Below are positions 1 to 5,447 of a DNA stretch of 6,168 nt, one piece after another. The DNA is taken from the NCBI GenBank assembly GCA_042093455.1, contig JBELEU010000134.1, positions 1 through 6,168 on the forward strand, written 5' to 3'. Position 1 is the stretch's first letter. The number at the start of each line of letters is the position of its first letter. Both the position numbers and the translations under genes were made by a program. The notes under the pieces are model-generated. The model did not search any database, was not told where the DNA came from, and saw only the letters and a list, made by a program, of their open reading frames with translations. The DNA comes from GCA-2723085 sp042093455 (GTDB taxonomy: Bacteria; Bacteroidota; Bacteroidia; Flavobacteriales_D; Parvicellaceae).

Positions 1-584
1 CTCCTATTTATCCAATAACCGGTCTTGGATTAGACTATCATGCCAATAATCACTTAACGTGTTACGTATCTCCTATGACGATAAAATCTACCATTGTATT
101 AGACAGTACTCTTTCTAGTCAAGGTGTTTTTGGATTAAATCCTGGTCAAAGAGTAAGAACTGAGGCTGGGTTTTATACGAGTCTTATTTATTCTCATGAC
201 AGCATTTTTAACACCCAGGGACTTTCCTTTTTTTCTGACCTAACTGCCTTTGGCAACTATATTGAATCACCTGGAAACATTGACATAACATGGGAGGCTT
301 TGATTTCCTATCAACTTAGGGATTTTTTCAGCATTACTTTTTCAAGCTACATGATTTACGATCATGATATTCAAATACCACTTTATGATCAAAATGGTTT
401 CCCTGATTATTACCTTAAACCCAATACATTTTATAGTAATGGCGACCCTGTACCATACAATGTGTATGATGACAACCTTAATGCAAACGACTACTACTAC
501 GACTACGATGGATTTGTTATAAGAACAGGACCCCGGCTTCAATTTATGGAATATTGGTTGTTGGGCCTTTCCTTTACTTTTTGA
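1..584 (+). CDS. DUF3078 family outer-membrane beta-barrel protein, C-terminal part
   Basis: This is the 3' end of a gene that begins before the window. The frame is open from base 3, with no stop before the TGA at 582-584, giving about 193 codons. The ATG at 75 is internal, because the residues before it (GLGLDYHANNHLTCYVSP) already fit the family. Visible hallmarks are G-L-G-L-D-Y, a strand ending in SP, FGLNPGQRVRTEAG, and alternating aromatic/polar strands, as in the DUF3078 proteins of Bacteroidota. The chain ends GLSFTF, with a terminal Phe typical of outer-membrane barrels recognised by the BAM machinery. An Asp/Tyr-rich loop (around 450-510) probably faces the outside. The family is predicted to sit in the outer membrane and its biochemical role is unknown to me. 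It is followed by 69 bases of spacer before crtZ, so it may be a separate transcript. I am confident of the family type but not of the function. Confidence 0.82.
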   Translation, partial: PIYPITGLGLDYHANNHLTCYVSPMTIKSTIVLDSTLSSQGVFGLNPGQRVRTEAGFYTSLIYSHDSIFNTQGLSFFSDLTAFGNYIESPGNIDITWEALISYQLRDFFSITFSSYMIYDHDIQIPLYDQNGFPDYYLKPNTFYSNGDPVPYNVYDDNLNANDYYYDYDGFVIRTGPRLQFMEYWLLGLSFTF

Positions 585-602
585 TGTCTAGTTAAACACT
601 CA

Positions 603-633
603 TTGATTAAAGTCCTTAAATTATTTAATTTTA
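603..633 (+). promoter_or_regulatory. Possible Bacteroidota-type promoter for crtZ
   Basis: A TTG at 603-605 lies 20 bases before TAATTTTA at 626-633. The Bacteroidota primary sigma factor prefers a TTTG/TTG -33 element and a TAnnTTTG -7 element about 19-21 bases apart. The -7 match here is 5 of 6 fixed positions, with A instead of the final G. In DNA this AT-rich such matches occur by chance, so this is only a candidate. No other convincing match was seen between the DUF3078 stop and the crtZ start. Confidence 0.22.
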
Positions 634-653
634 CAAATTAAGATTACTCGCAA

Positions 654-1109
654 ATGATTTGGATTAACATATCAATCTGTATTGCTACTTTCTTTTTTAT
701 GGAATGTGTAGCTTGGTTTACCCATAAATATGTAATGCATGGATTTATGTGGAAAGTTCACAAAGATCATCATGTCAGAAATCCAAATACATTTTTTGAA
801 CTCAATGATTTATTCTTCTTAATATTTGCTGCACCTGGTTCTTTTTTTATAGTATATGGCTCACAAATAGGTGTCATATATCCACTTTTTTGGATAGGAC
901 TTGGAATTACCATTTATGGAGCTGCTTATTTTTTTGTACACGACTTATTTATTCATCAGAGAGTTAAAGTCCTTAAAAAAACAAAAAATCCATATTTACT
1001 TGGTATAAGGCGGGGTCACAAAACACACCACAAGCACATGGGGAAAGAAAAAGGAGAGTGCTTTGGAATGCTCTTAGTTCCCTATAAATACTTTAGATTT
1101 TTTAAATAA
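654..1109 (+). CDS. crtZ: Beta-carotene 3-hydroxylase (CrtZ), non-heme di-iron membrane enzyme
   Basis: The 151-residue protein carries the complete histidine set of the fatty acid/carotenoid hydroxylase superfamily: H24-K-Y-V-M-H29 (HX4H), H36-K-D-H-H40 (HX2HH), H96-D-L-F-I-H101 (HX4H) and H122-K-T-H-H126 (HX2HH). These ligate two irons at the membrane surface. The order, spacing, length (family about 150-175 residues) and the C-terminal GKEKGECFGMLLVP stretch match flavobacterial CrtZ. The enzyme adds 3-hydroxyl groups to the beta-ionone rings, converting beta-carotene through cryptoxanthin to zeaxanthin. Hydrophobic segments lie near residues 2-20, 53-70 and 75-95. The ATG at 654 gives a start at the expected place before the first helix; no clear Shine-Dalgarno sequence precedes it, as is usual in this phylum. 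The CIA30 gene starts 9 bases after the stop, suggesting co-transcription. No crtB, crtI or crtY is in view. Confidence 0.93.
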   Translation: MIWINISICIATFFFMECVAWFTHKYVMHGFMWKVHKDHHVRNPNTFFELNDLFFLIFAAPGSFFIVYGSQIGVIYPLFWIGLGITIYGAAYFFVHDLFIHQRVKVLKKTKNPYLLGIRRGHKTHHKHMGKEKGECFGMLLVPYKYFRFFK

Positions 1110-1118
1110 AATCATTAC

Positions 1119-1643
1119 ATGAATTATTTACTTCTTCTAATTTTAGGCATGTTAAACCACTTCGTAATTTTTGATTTCAACAAAAATACCAAAACAAATG
1201 ATTGGAAAATTGTTGACGATGGGGTTATGGGAGGCATTTCTAAAAGTGTAATTACCTTAGACGAAGATGGGAATGGAATATTTGAAGGGCATGTATCTTT
1301 AGAAAACAACGGAGGATTTTCATCTGTAAGACATCAATTTAAAACAGTTGATATGTCTAAATCAAAACGTTTTATACTTAGAGTTCAAGGAGACGGCAAA
1401 AGCTATCAGTTTAGGGTTAAATCACAATTAAACAACTACTACTCCTATAAATTTGACTTTAAGACTAATAAAGATTGGCAAATAATTGAAATCCCTTTTG
1501 ATGAGTTAATACCAACATTTAGAGGAAGAACATTGGGTATGCCCTCTTTTCCAAATAAAGTTCTTGAAGAAGTTGGATTTCTGGTTTCAAATAAAAAAGA
1601 AGAAGATTTTAAGCTTAAAATTGATTTTGTAAAAGTTGAATAA
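1119..1643 (+). CDS. CIA30 (NDUFAF1-like) domain protein
   Basis: This is a 174-residue protein with one CIA30 domain spanning nearly its whole length. Visible family signatures are FDFN at 18-21, W29, V-D-D-G-V-M-G-G at 32-39, and G-H-V-S-L-E-N-N-G-G-F-S-S-V-R at 57-71, followed by alternating beta strands of a galactose-binding-like jelly roll. The first 17 residues are hydrophobic (MNYLLLLILGM...) and may be a short signal peptide or membrane anchor, although there is no strong cleavage site. In mitochondria the family founder assists complex I assembly; bacterial members are not well characterised, so no complex I role is claimed. Only 9 bases separate it from crtZ, so the two are probably one transcript. 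It converges with the membrane-protein gene on the other strand, with 10 bases between the stops. Family confidence is high; function is unknown. Confidence 0.88.
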   Translation: MNYLLLLILGMLNHFVIFDFNKNTKTNDWKIVDDGVMGGISKSVITLDEDGNGIFEGHVSLENNGGFSSVRHQFKTVDMSKSKRFILRVQGDGKSYQFRVKSQLNNYYSYKFDFKTNKDWQIIEIPFDELIPTFRGRTLGMPSFPNKVLEEVGFLVSNKKEEDFKLKIDFVKVE

Positions 1644-1653
1644 CAACAATTTA

Positions 1654-2346
1654 TTAATCTTTAACTTCAATAGGCGGATCTTCTAAAAGCAATGCTCCTT
1701 TCAAAAATATAATTGAGCTAATGGCCATAATGGTATGAGCAAAATCTTTGTGATTGAACCATTTGTCAATAACAATAGGGTAATTAAAAACGAACATAGC
1801 TGTTGCTAAAACACCAACTCCAAAAAGAATAATCTTACTTGCTGAATTCTTGGTTTTCATGTAGATAAAAAGATGGAAGCTGAACACTACAACCAAAAAG
1901 CCATATACACAGTGGAATTCAACAAATTTAAAACTCAAGTAATACGCTGATAAAACCATTATTGTAATCAGCTCTACTGCATTGATAAATAAAAAAACAC
2001 GAGACAGTCTGGCGCTTATTAGGTTTTTAGCATACATAATTGCAGCTCTTTCTACTAGCATTATAGCCACCATGCTTATGTACCAACCTGGTATTTTCCA
2101 ATATTCATTGAAATAATACAAAAAGGCATGACCAAAGACACCTCCTGAAAAAGTTGCTATTCCCATCAATAAAAAATACCATTTAAAAAAACTTACAACT
2201 CTATTTTTAATGGGATATTTTTGAATTCTATAAAATGCATATAAAGAAATAATGGTGACAATAAAATCAGTTAATGTTGTTATTGGTTCTTGAACAAGAA
2301 TTCCAAAAATTTCAATGGATGGGTTTATGAAATTATTTGCTTCCAT
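1654..2346 (-). CDS. Seven-helix integral membrane protein, CREST/DUF6962-like
   Basis: The 230-residue protein has about seven hydrophobic segments, near residues 22-41, 56-79, 88-107, 116-138, 145-163, 171-193 and 203-221, and no signal peptide. Polar residues sit in otherwise hydrophobic helices: D27 (TLTD), H73 in G-G-V-F-G-H, E99, E125, H145, and W-F-N-H199-K-D-F-A-H204 leading into the last helix. A seven-helix plan with a His after a small-residue turn in helix 2 and paired His at helix 7 resembles the CREST superfamily (alkaline ceramidase, PAQR, Per1), whose members are often metal-dependent hydrolases. It most resembles my recollection of DUF6962 proteins. This is an inference; the first-helix and last-helix His/Asp residues are the main support. 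The start at 2346 precedes the first helix by about 20 residues. The gene is preceded by a small hypothetical gene on the same strand. The assignment as a gene is firm, the family is tentative and the substrate is unknown. Confidence 0.72.
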   Translation of the reverse strand: MEANNFINPSIEIFGILVQEPITTLTDFIVTIISLYAFYRIQKYPIKNRVVSFFKWYFLLMGIATFSGGVFGHAFLYYFNEYWKIPGWYISMVAIMLVERAAIMYAKNLISARLSRVFLFINAVELITIMVLSAYYLSFKFVEFHCVYGFLVVVFSFHLFIYMKTKNSASKIILFGVGVLATAMFVFNYPIVIDKWFNHKDFAHTIMAISSIIFLKGALLLEDPPIEVKD

Positions 2347-2381
2347 AAATTTATTTCCCTAGAAGATAAGAAAAATTATGT

Positions 2382-2398
2382 TTCCAAGAAAATTGGAA
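2382..2398 (-). terminator. Small perfect inverted repeat, possible weak terminator
   Basis: TTCCAA at 2382-2387 and TTGGAA at 2393-2398 form a perfect 6-bp stem with a 5-base loop. Read on the minus strand it follows the small hypothetical gene and is trailed by ACATAATTTTTC, a poor U tract. It lies about 36 bases before the start of the membrane-protein gene, so it could equally be a leader hairpin or a protein-binding site for that gene. Confidence 0.25.
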
Positions 2399-2419
2399 TG
2401 ATTCAGTTAAAACCCAGAT

Positions 2420-2692
2420 TTAACTAATCTTCTCCCACACCTTGACCTCACCGTCAAAAAATGAATGTTTAGTATCGTTGATTTCTAAAAAATTAACTAT
2501 TTCTTTTTTTATTGACCCTTCAACAATTTTAGCCCCATCAAAAATTGAATATTTAAAAATGCCCGCTTTTTCAGAATCAGATCTTTCAATTCTAAAAACC
2601 TTAATTTTCTTAACCATCCTTACTTCTAAACCAAGCCCAATGCTGTTGTTGTTAAAAATAAGCCCTTTTCTTTTGAACCTTTTGAATTCCAT
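2420..2692 (-). CDS. Small hypothetical protein
   Basis: The protein is 90 residues from the first ATG at 2692, or 65 residues from an internal ATG at 2617 (MVKKIKVFRIERSD). I do not recognise it. It is soluble and charged, with no signal peptide or membrane segment, and alternating hydrophobic/charged stretches suggesting a small alpha/beta fold: KKIKVFRIE, IFKYSIFDG, KIVEGSIKKEIVNFLE, KVWEKI. The N-terminal 25 residues (KRFKRKG, then NNNSIGLGLE) look less protein-like, so the 2617 start may be the true one, though neither start has a well-spaced ribosome binding site. An overlapping plus-strand frame (2442-2735) is Ser/Leu-rich, as expected for an antisense shadow, so the minus strand is preferred. 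The membrane-protein gene follows after 73 bases on the same strand. Moderately confident that it is expressed; function is unknown. Confidence 0.55.
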   Translation of the reverse strand: MEFKRFKRKGLIFNNNSIGLGLEVRMVKKIKVFRIERSDSEKAGIFKYSIFDGAKIVEGSIKKEIVNFLEINDTKHSFFDGEVKVWEKIS

Positions 2693-2873
2693 TAGTGAAT
2701 TTTATGATGCTTTTAAAAGAAAAAAGGATATGTAAAGCAACCATACTTCACACACCCTTTTAACAATCGCTACGTGAATAGCAACGCTACAAATTTAAAC
2801 TAAATAATATTAGTTGACAACTATTTGTTTTAAGCTCGATCTAAGCTGCTAAAAACAGAATGGATGAACGGCA
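2693..2873. other. Gene-free spacer with small repeats
   Basis: No ORF is credible in these 181 bases. The spacer holds CGCTAC twice (2768-2773 and 2785-2790, 17 bases apart), a 13-base palindrome TAGTTGACAACTA at 2811-2823, and at 2841-2863 a partial copy of the element also seen at 3427-3459 and 5899-5931. On the minus strand it is the 3' region of the short secreted protein gene, yet no strong hairpin with a U tract is visible. Confidence 0.5.
2841..2863 (-). repeat. Partial third copy of the 33-bp intergenic element
   Basis: On the plus strand CTAA, four bases that mostly differ, and then the exact 13-mer CTAAAAACAGAAT match the copy at 5899-5931. The GGTGGTTGGTG end present in the other two copies is not preserved here. 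It lies 11 bases beyond the stop codon of the short secreted protein gene. Because the conserved core is short, its relation to the other copies is less certain. Confidence 0.4.
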
Positions 2874-3422
2874 TTAATTGCTTATAAAAGTTTTGTAAAC
2901 CACTCCATTTTGGAGCTCTACTATATAAATAGTATTGGGCTTAAAATATTTAACGATTTGCCCATTTAAATTGTAAATGCGTTTGATTTTATCTTTGTTA
3001 TTAAAAAAATCATCAATTATACCAACACTTCCTGCAATACCGTGCCAAGTAACAAACTCTGTAGTACCTGCACCATTGCTAATTTTCATTGTAATTAGCC
3101 CTTCACCTGCAGTATTATTTGGATAAATGTGACAATTTAGATAGTAACTTTGTCCGTTTAAAACAACTAAATCTCCACTTGTGACACCTATATTGTAGCA
3201 ATTGGGAAAGCAATTTGAAAACTCCCATGTTGACGGCATTGAATCAACAACTATTTCCCAAGTTAAAGAGTCGTCTAAAAGCGCTTCAAGAAAAGTGTTT
3301 TTTGAAAAATCATTGTCTGTATATTGTCCAGATAAAGACATGTTGTTGTCTTGAACTGTAAAACTCTGACTAATTGAGCTTAATGAAATTATAGTAAATG
3401 CGATTAATAGTGTTTGCTTCAT
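2874..3422 (-). CDS. Short secreted protein with a PNP-less T9SS C-terminal tail
   Basis: The start is placed at the ATG at 3422 (MKQTLLIAF), because it begins a normal signal peptide (Lys, hydrophobic core, cleavage near S18-Q19/S20). An ATG 15 bases upstream would add only YISY-type residues. The protein is then 182 residues. Residues about 21-128 look like one beta-sandwich domain, with D-S-L-T-W-E, S-T-W-E-F-S-N-C71-F-P-N-C75, Y-Y-L-N-C97-H-I-Y-P-N-N and a final strand near W126. C71, C75 and C97 could form a disulfide. Residues about 136-182 (IDDFFNNKDKIKRIYNLNGQ..., IYIVELQNGVVYKTFI) resemble the short T9SS sorting tails of Flavobacteriales that lack the VYPNP strand. It is therefore predicted to cross the outer membrane by T9SS and be surface-attached or released. 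The function of the globular domain is unknown. It follows the LRR gene on the same strand with 53 bases between them. Confidence 0.75.
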   Translation of the reverse strand: MKQTLLIAFTIISLSSISQSFTVQDNNMSLSGQYTDNDFSKNTFLEALLDDSLTWEIVVDSMPSTWEFSNCFPNCYNIGVTSGDLVVLNGQSYYLNCHIYPNNTAGEGLITMKISNGAGTTEFVTWHGIAGSVGIIDDFFNNKDKIKRIYNLNGQIVKYFKPNTIYIVELQNGVVYKTFISN

Positions 3423-3426
3423 ATAA

Positions 3427-3459
3427 CTAATATACAAAAAACAGATTAGGTGGTTGGTG
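3427..3459 (-). repeat. 33-bp intergenic element, copy 1
   Basis: The 33 bases beginning CTAATATAC and ending TAGGTGGTTGGTG on the plus strand match 5899-5931 at 31 of 33 positions, counted by eye without gaps. This copy fills most of the spacer between the LRR gene stop and the start codon of the short secreted protein, ending 5 bases before that ATG. Read on the minus strand it is C-rich, then has a T run (CTGTTTTTTG), then TATATTAG. Confidence 0.7.
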
Positions 3460-3475
3460 ATAACCAGCTTGGTAG

Positions 3476-4504
3476 TTAAATTTTTACCACTTTAAGTTGC
3501 GTAATCCTATCACCATAAACCACTTTAAGTAAGTATATTCCAATTGGATAATCCAGTAAACTTATTGAATTTTTATTAGTAAAGTTTACAAGCTTTCCTG
3601 AAAAATCATAGAGTTCAGAATAAATAGCTCCGTTGTAGTTCTTGACTTCTATTTGCAATAAGTTATTTGTTGGGTTAGGGTAAACATGAATTAAAGATAA
3701 TTTTTCCAAATCATTTGAAAGTGCGAAACAACTTGTACTGAAATTACAATTTTGACTAAAAAATTGAGTTGAATCGTAATTAAAGTCTGTGGAAAAACCA
3801 GGAATACCAGGATCGGGAAGCCAATTGTTAGCTGAATAAATAGAATCATCTACCTGAACACAGGTTAAATTAGGATTATTCTGAATTGTCAACTCATTCA
3901 AAGATGTATTGTTTCCATTTTTTAGATTTAAACATTCTAAATTGTTTGAGTGTATTTGAAGTGATTCTAAAACTGGGTGATTACTTGCGTCAAATGAAGT
4001 AAAGCTATTGTCCCAGGCATCTATATGTATAAGGCTTGTATTTGAAGATATGTCAATCGAGCTTAGTTGATTGTTATCAAACTCAAAGTCCTCTAAATTA
4101 ACACAACTTGAAACGTTTATATTGGTTAATTGATTTTCATAGCACCATAAAGTTATAAGTGATGTGTTTTGACTTAGATCTAAACTTGTTAAAAAATTTG
4201 TTTCACAATCTAAAAACTGAAGGTTGATACAGCTACTAACATCTAAATTAGTTAGTTGATTTTCGTAACACTCTAGGTGTATTAAACTTGTAAAATCTTC
4301 AATTCCTGTTAAATCTGTTATACCTCCATATGAAACATCAATATGTTGAATTGTGTTGATGTTGGATGTTAACACTTTACCATCTGGAATTGTATCTAAG
4401 CCATAAGTAATCAAATAACTTTCAAAATTATTGTCTGGTATTAAAGTATACTGATTAAAACCAACAACGGGAACAAACATCAGTAAAGAAAGTAACTTTT
4501 TCAT
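3476..4504 (-). CDS. Secreted leucine-rich-repeat protein with T9SS type A sorting domain
   Basis: This 342-residue protein has three parts. Residues 1-17 are a signal peptide (MKKLLSLLMFVPVVGF). After an N-terminal cap (LIPDNNFESYL, the usual opening of flavobacterial LRR proteins), residues about 70-215 hold roughly seven leucine-rich repeats of about 21 residues, pattern T-S-L-I-x-L-x-C-Y-E-N-Q-L-T-x-L-D-V-S-S, degenerating toward the C terminus. Residues 274-342 are a canonical Por secretion type A sorting domain: V-Y-P-N-P-T-N-N-L-L-Q-I-E-V, then YDFSGKLV, then IGIYLLKVV and a basic end (KVVKI). Such proteins cross the outer membrane through the type IX system and are anchored to or released from the cell surface; the LRR part probably binds protein or glycan partners. 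The ATG at 4504 directly begins the signal peptide. No specific ligand can be inferred. Confidence 0.92.
   Translation of the reverse strand: MKKLLSLLMFVPVVGFNQYTLIPDNNFESYLITYGLDTIPDGKVLTSNINTIQHIDVSYGGITDLTGIEDFTSLIHLECYENQLTNLDVSSCINLQFLDCETNFLTSLDLSQNTSLITLWCYENQLTNINVSSCVNLEDFEFDNNQLSSIDISSNTSLIHIDAWDNSFTSFDASNHPVLESLQIHSNNLECLNLKNGNNTSLNELTIQNNPNLTCVQVDDSIYSANNWLPDPGIPGFSTDFNYDSTQFFSQNCNFSTSCFALSNDLEKLSLIHVYPNPTNNLLQIEVKNYNGAIYSELYDFSGKLVNFTNKNSISLLDYPIGIYLLKVVYGDRITQLKVVKI
4123..4272 (-). repeat. DNA-level repeat within the LRR region (126-bp spacing)
   Basis: The plus-strand stretches at about 4124-4144 and 4250-4270 both read as variants of GTTAGTTGATTTTCGTA, 126 bases apart, equal to two 21-residue LRR units. 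They encode the C-Y-E-N-Q-L-T segment twice with nearly the same codons, which points to fairly recent duplication or recombination among LRR units. Confidence 0.6.
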
Positions 4505-4564
4505 GATATTAATTTTTTAAAAAAATGGGTAGATAGTTAGGAAACGCACTAATAGAAAAGGAGG

Positions 4565-4586
4565 GTTGTGGCAATGGGGTGTTGTT
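4565..4586. repeat. G/T-rich segment resembling the inverted end of the 90-bp repeat
   Basis: GTTGTGGCAATGGGGTGTTG on the plus strand resembles the reverse complement of the TGCCCAA-type run at 5973-5998 (GTTGTGGGCAATTGGGCAGTT) if two one-base gaps are allowed. It lies between the LRR gene and the small lipoprotein gene. The similarity covers only about 20 bases of low-complexity DNA, so shared origin is uncertain. Confidence 0.25.
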
Positions 4587-4599
4587 TTGAAAGAATGTA

Positions 4600-4630
4600 A
4601 GCTCTGCTTCGATAATTACGAAACAGAGCT
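4600..4630 (-). terminator. 12-bp stem-loop after the small lipoprotein gene
   Basis: Bases 4600-4611 and 4619-4630 pair over 12 positions around a 7-base loop. Read on the minus strand the stem is AGCTCTGTTTCG with CGAAGCAGAGCT, every position pairing when one U-G wobble is allowed; the plus-strand version has a C-A mismatch there, which favours minus-strand RNA. It begins 17 bases after the stop codon of the small lipoprotein gene. The trailing sequence (TACATTCTTTC) is only moderately U-rich, so it may be a terminator or a 3'-end stabilising hairpin. Confidence 0.55.
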
Positions 4631-4647
4631 AAATTAGGACTATTTCA

Positions 4648-4902
4648 TTAGTCCATCCTTTTGATAAACTTTTCAGCATCAGGACAAGTTGCTCTTGCTG
4701 CCTTGGCAAAGGCTTCATACCTTGCTTCATCATCTTTAAATGCATCTTCAAGCTGCTCCATTTTCTCTTCACAAACATCTGTTTCTTCTCCTTGCATCGC
4801 TTGAGAATAGCAATCACAAAATGCATCTGCATCTGCATTTCCTCCACAGGATGTAGCTGTAAACATTCCAGCAATTGCAATTAAATAAAAGGTTTTTTTC
4901 AT
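4648..4902 (-). CDS. Small Cys-rich lipoprotein
   Basis: This 84-residue precursor starts MKKTFYLIAIAGMF and has a lipobox-like T-A-T-S-C19, so cleavage before C19 with lipidation is likely; the -3 residue is Ala rather than Leu, a tolerated variant in Bacteroidota. The mature part of about 66 residues is acidic and helical, with four cysteines: C29-x-C31, C44 and C73. These could make two disulfides tying two helices together (KMEQLEDAFKDDEARYEAFAKAARATC). Acidic residues soon after C19 (GGNADADA) are loosely reminiscent of the surface-export signals reported for Bacteroidota lipoproteins, which is only suggestive. I recognise no named family. An overlapping frame (4629-4880) lacks a signal peptide and is Met/Gln-rich, so it is a shadow. 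The gene has its own spacer on both sides and a hairpin after it, so it is probably monocistronic. Confidence 0.8.
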   Translation of the reverse strand: MKKTFYLIAIAGMFTATSCGGNADADAFCDCYSQAMQGEETDVCEEKMEQLEDAFKDDEARYEAFAKAARATCPDAEKFIKRMD

Positions 4903-4922
4903 AGTATAATTTTTAGTTAATT

Positions 4923-5013
4923 AATATTAGCTAAAAGTTAAGTAAAAAACGATAATAAATGCCCAGATTCCCGCAACTTTTTAGTTATAAAAAAGATTGA
5001 AATCAGTGATATT
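4923..5013. repeat. About 90-bp intergenic repeat, copy A
   Basis: Compared with 5949-6037, the best-conserved part is 4970-5013 against 5991-6037: 41 of 44 aligned bases agree, with one 3-base gap. It contains the exact run CAACTTTTTAGTTATAAAAA. Before it, AATATTAG, TAAGTAAAA and TGCCCA occur in the same order in both copies, with variable spacing. This copy is just upstream of the small lipoprotein gene (its start is at 4902) and just downstream of the pseudogene. Confidence 0.72.
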
Positions 5014-5058
5014 TAAATAAAAAGTTGACTTAGTTAAGAATCCAAAGAGAGGTTACCC

Positions 5059-5444
5059 TTATTCATTATGAGTTTGAATAGCTGTTACTAAATTACCTTC
5101 AGTGTATATATTCATATCGGATAAACAAATTGTTGCTTTAACCCATTGGCTGTTTTTGTTGTATTTATTGACTTTGGTTGACCAAGAATATCAAAAACCC
5201 CATTATAGACCATTCCAATTTCTATCTTTTTATTTTTAATACAGTCAGCCGTTAGTTTACCATAAACCTTAACATTATTATCATATTCGATTTTTTTGGA
5301 TTCCTCATCTAAAACTTTTTCCTGCTCAGGATTTAATTCAAAATTTGAAAGGAGATAATTAGTTGCAATTTCACCTCTAATATTTAAAAAAATTTCATCT
5401 TGATAAACAACAAGTGTATTTGACCCAGCGAGGATAATGTTCTC
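5059..5444 (-). pseudogene. 5'-truncated, frameshifted gene relic
   Basis: No intact ORF spans this stretch, but two adjacent frames read as one protein. The first part runs from 5444 down to about 5185 (ENIILAGSNTLVVYQ..., VKVYGKLTADCIKNKKIE, MVYNGVFDIL) and reaches a TGA at 5112-5114. The second takes over in the other frame near 5185 (WSTKVNKYNKNSQWVKATIC, SDMNIYTEGNLVTAIQTHNE) and ends at the TAA at 5059-5061. One missing base in the CTTGG at about 5182-5186 would explain the switch. No ATG precedes the first part: immediately upstream, in the same frame, are TAA and the TGA of the lipocalin-like gene. The encoded residues look like a beta-rich domain of unknown family. Codon quality is normal, so decay is recent, or a sequencing error created the frameshift while the missing start remains unexplained. 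Confidence 0.65.
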
Positions 5445-5447
5445 TTA

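Noticed and set aside
342..542. Minus-strand 66-codon ORF with a run of Val
   Set aside because: The Val run is the antisense of the Tyr/Asp codons in the outer-membrane barrel gene, so this is a shadow.
607..977. Identical 14-mer TTAAAGTCCTTAAA at 607-620 and 964-977
   Set aside because: One copy is in the spacer and one inside crtZ coding sequence, the flanks do not match, and the sequence is AT-rich and partly palindromic, so chance is the simpler explanation.
1124..1309. Minus-strand 61-codon ORF
   Set aside because: It lies wholly opposite the CIA30 gene and has no recognisable features.
2442..2735. Plus-strand 97-codon ORF opposite the small hypothetical gene
   Set aside because: Its translation is Ser/Leu/Ile-rich with no fold-like pattern, as expected for the antisense of a Lys/Glu-rich gene, and it would be the only plus-strand gene in a minus-strand run. 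The minus frame gives a better-balanced protein.
2768..2790. CGCTAC repeated 17 bases apart
   Set aside because: Six-base direct repeats are common by chance. There are only two units, with no array or symmetry, so this is neither a CRISPR nor a clear operator.
4629..4880. Minus-strand 83-codon ORF overlapping the small lipoprotein
   Set aside because: It is Met/Gln/Lys-rich, lacks a signal peptide, and is almost entirely covered by the lipoprotein frame, which has a proper signal peptide and lipobox.
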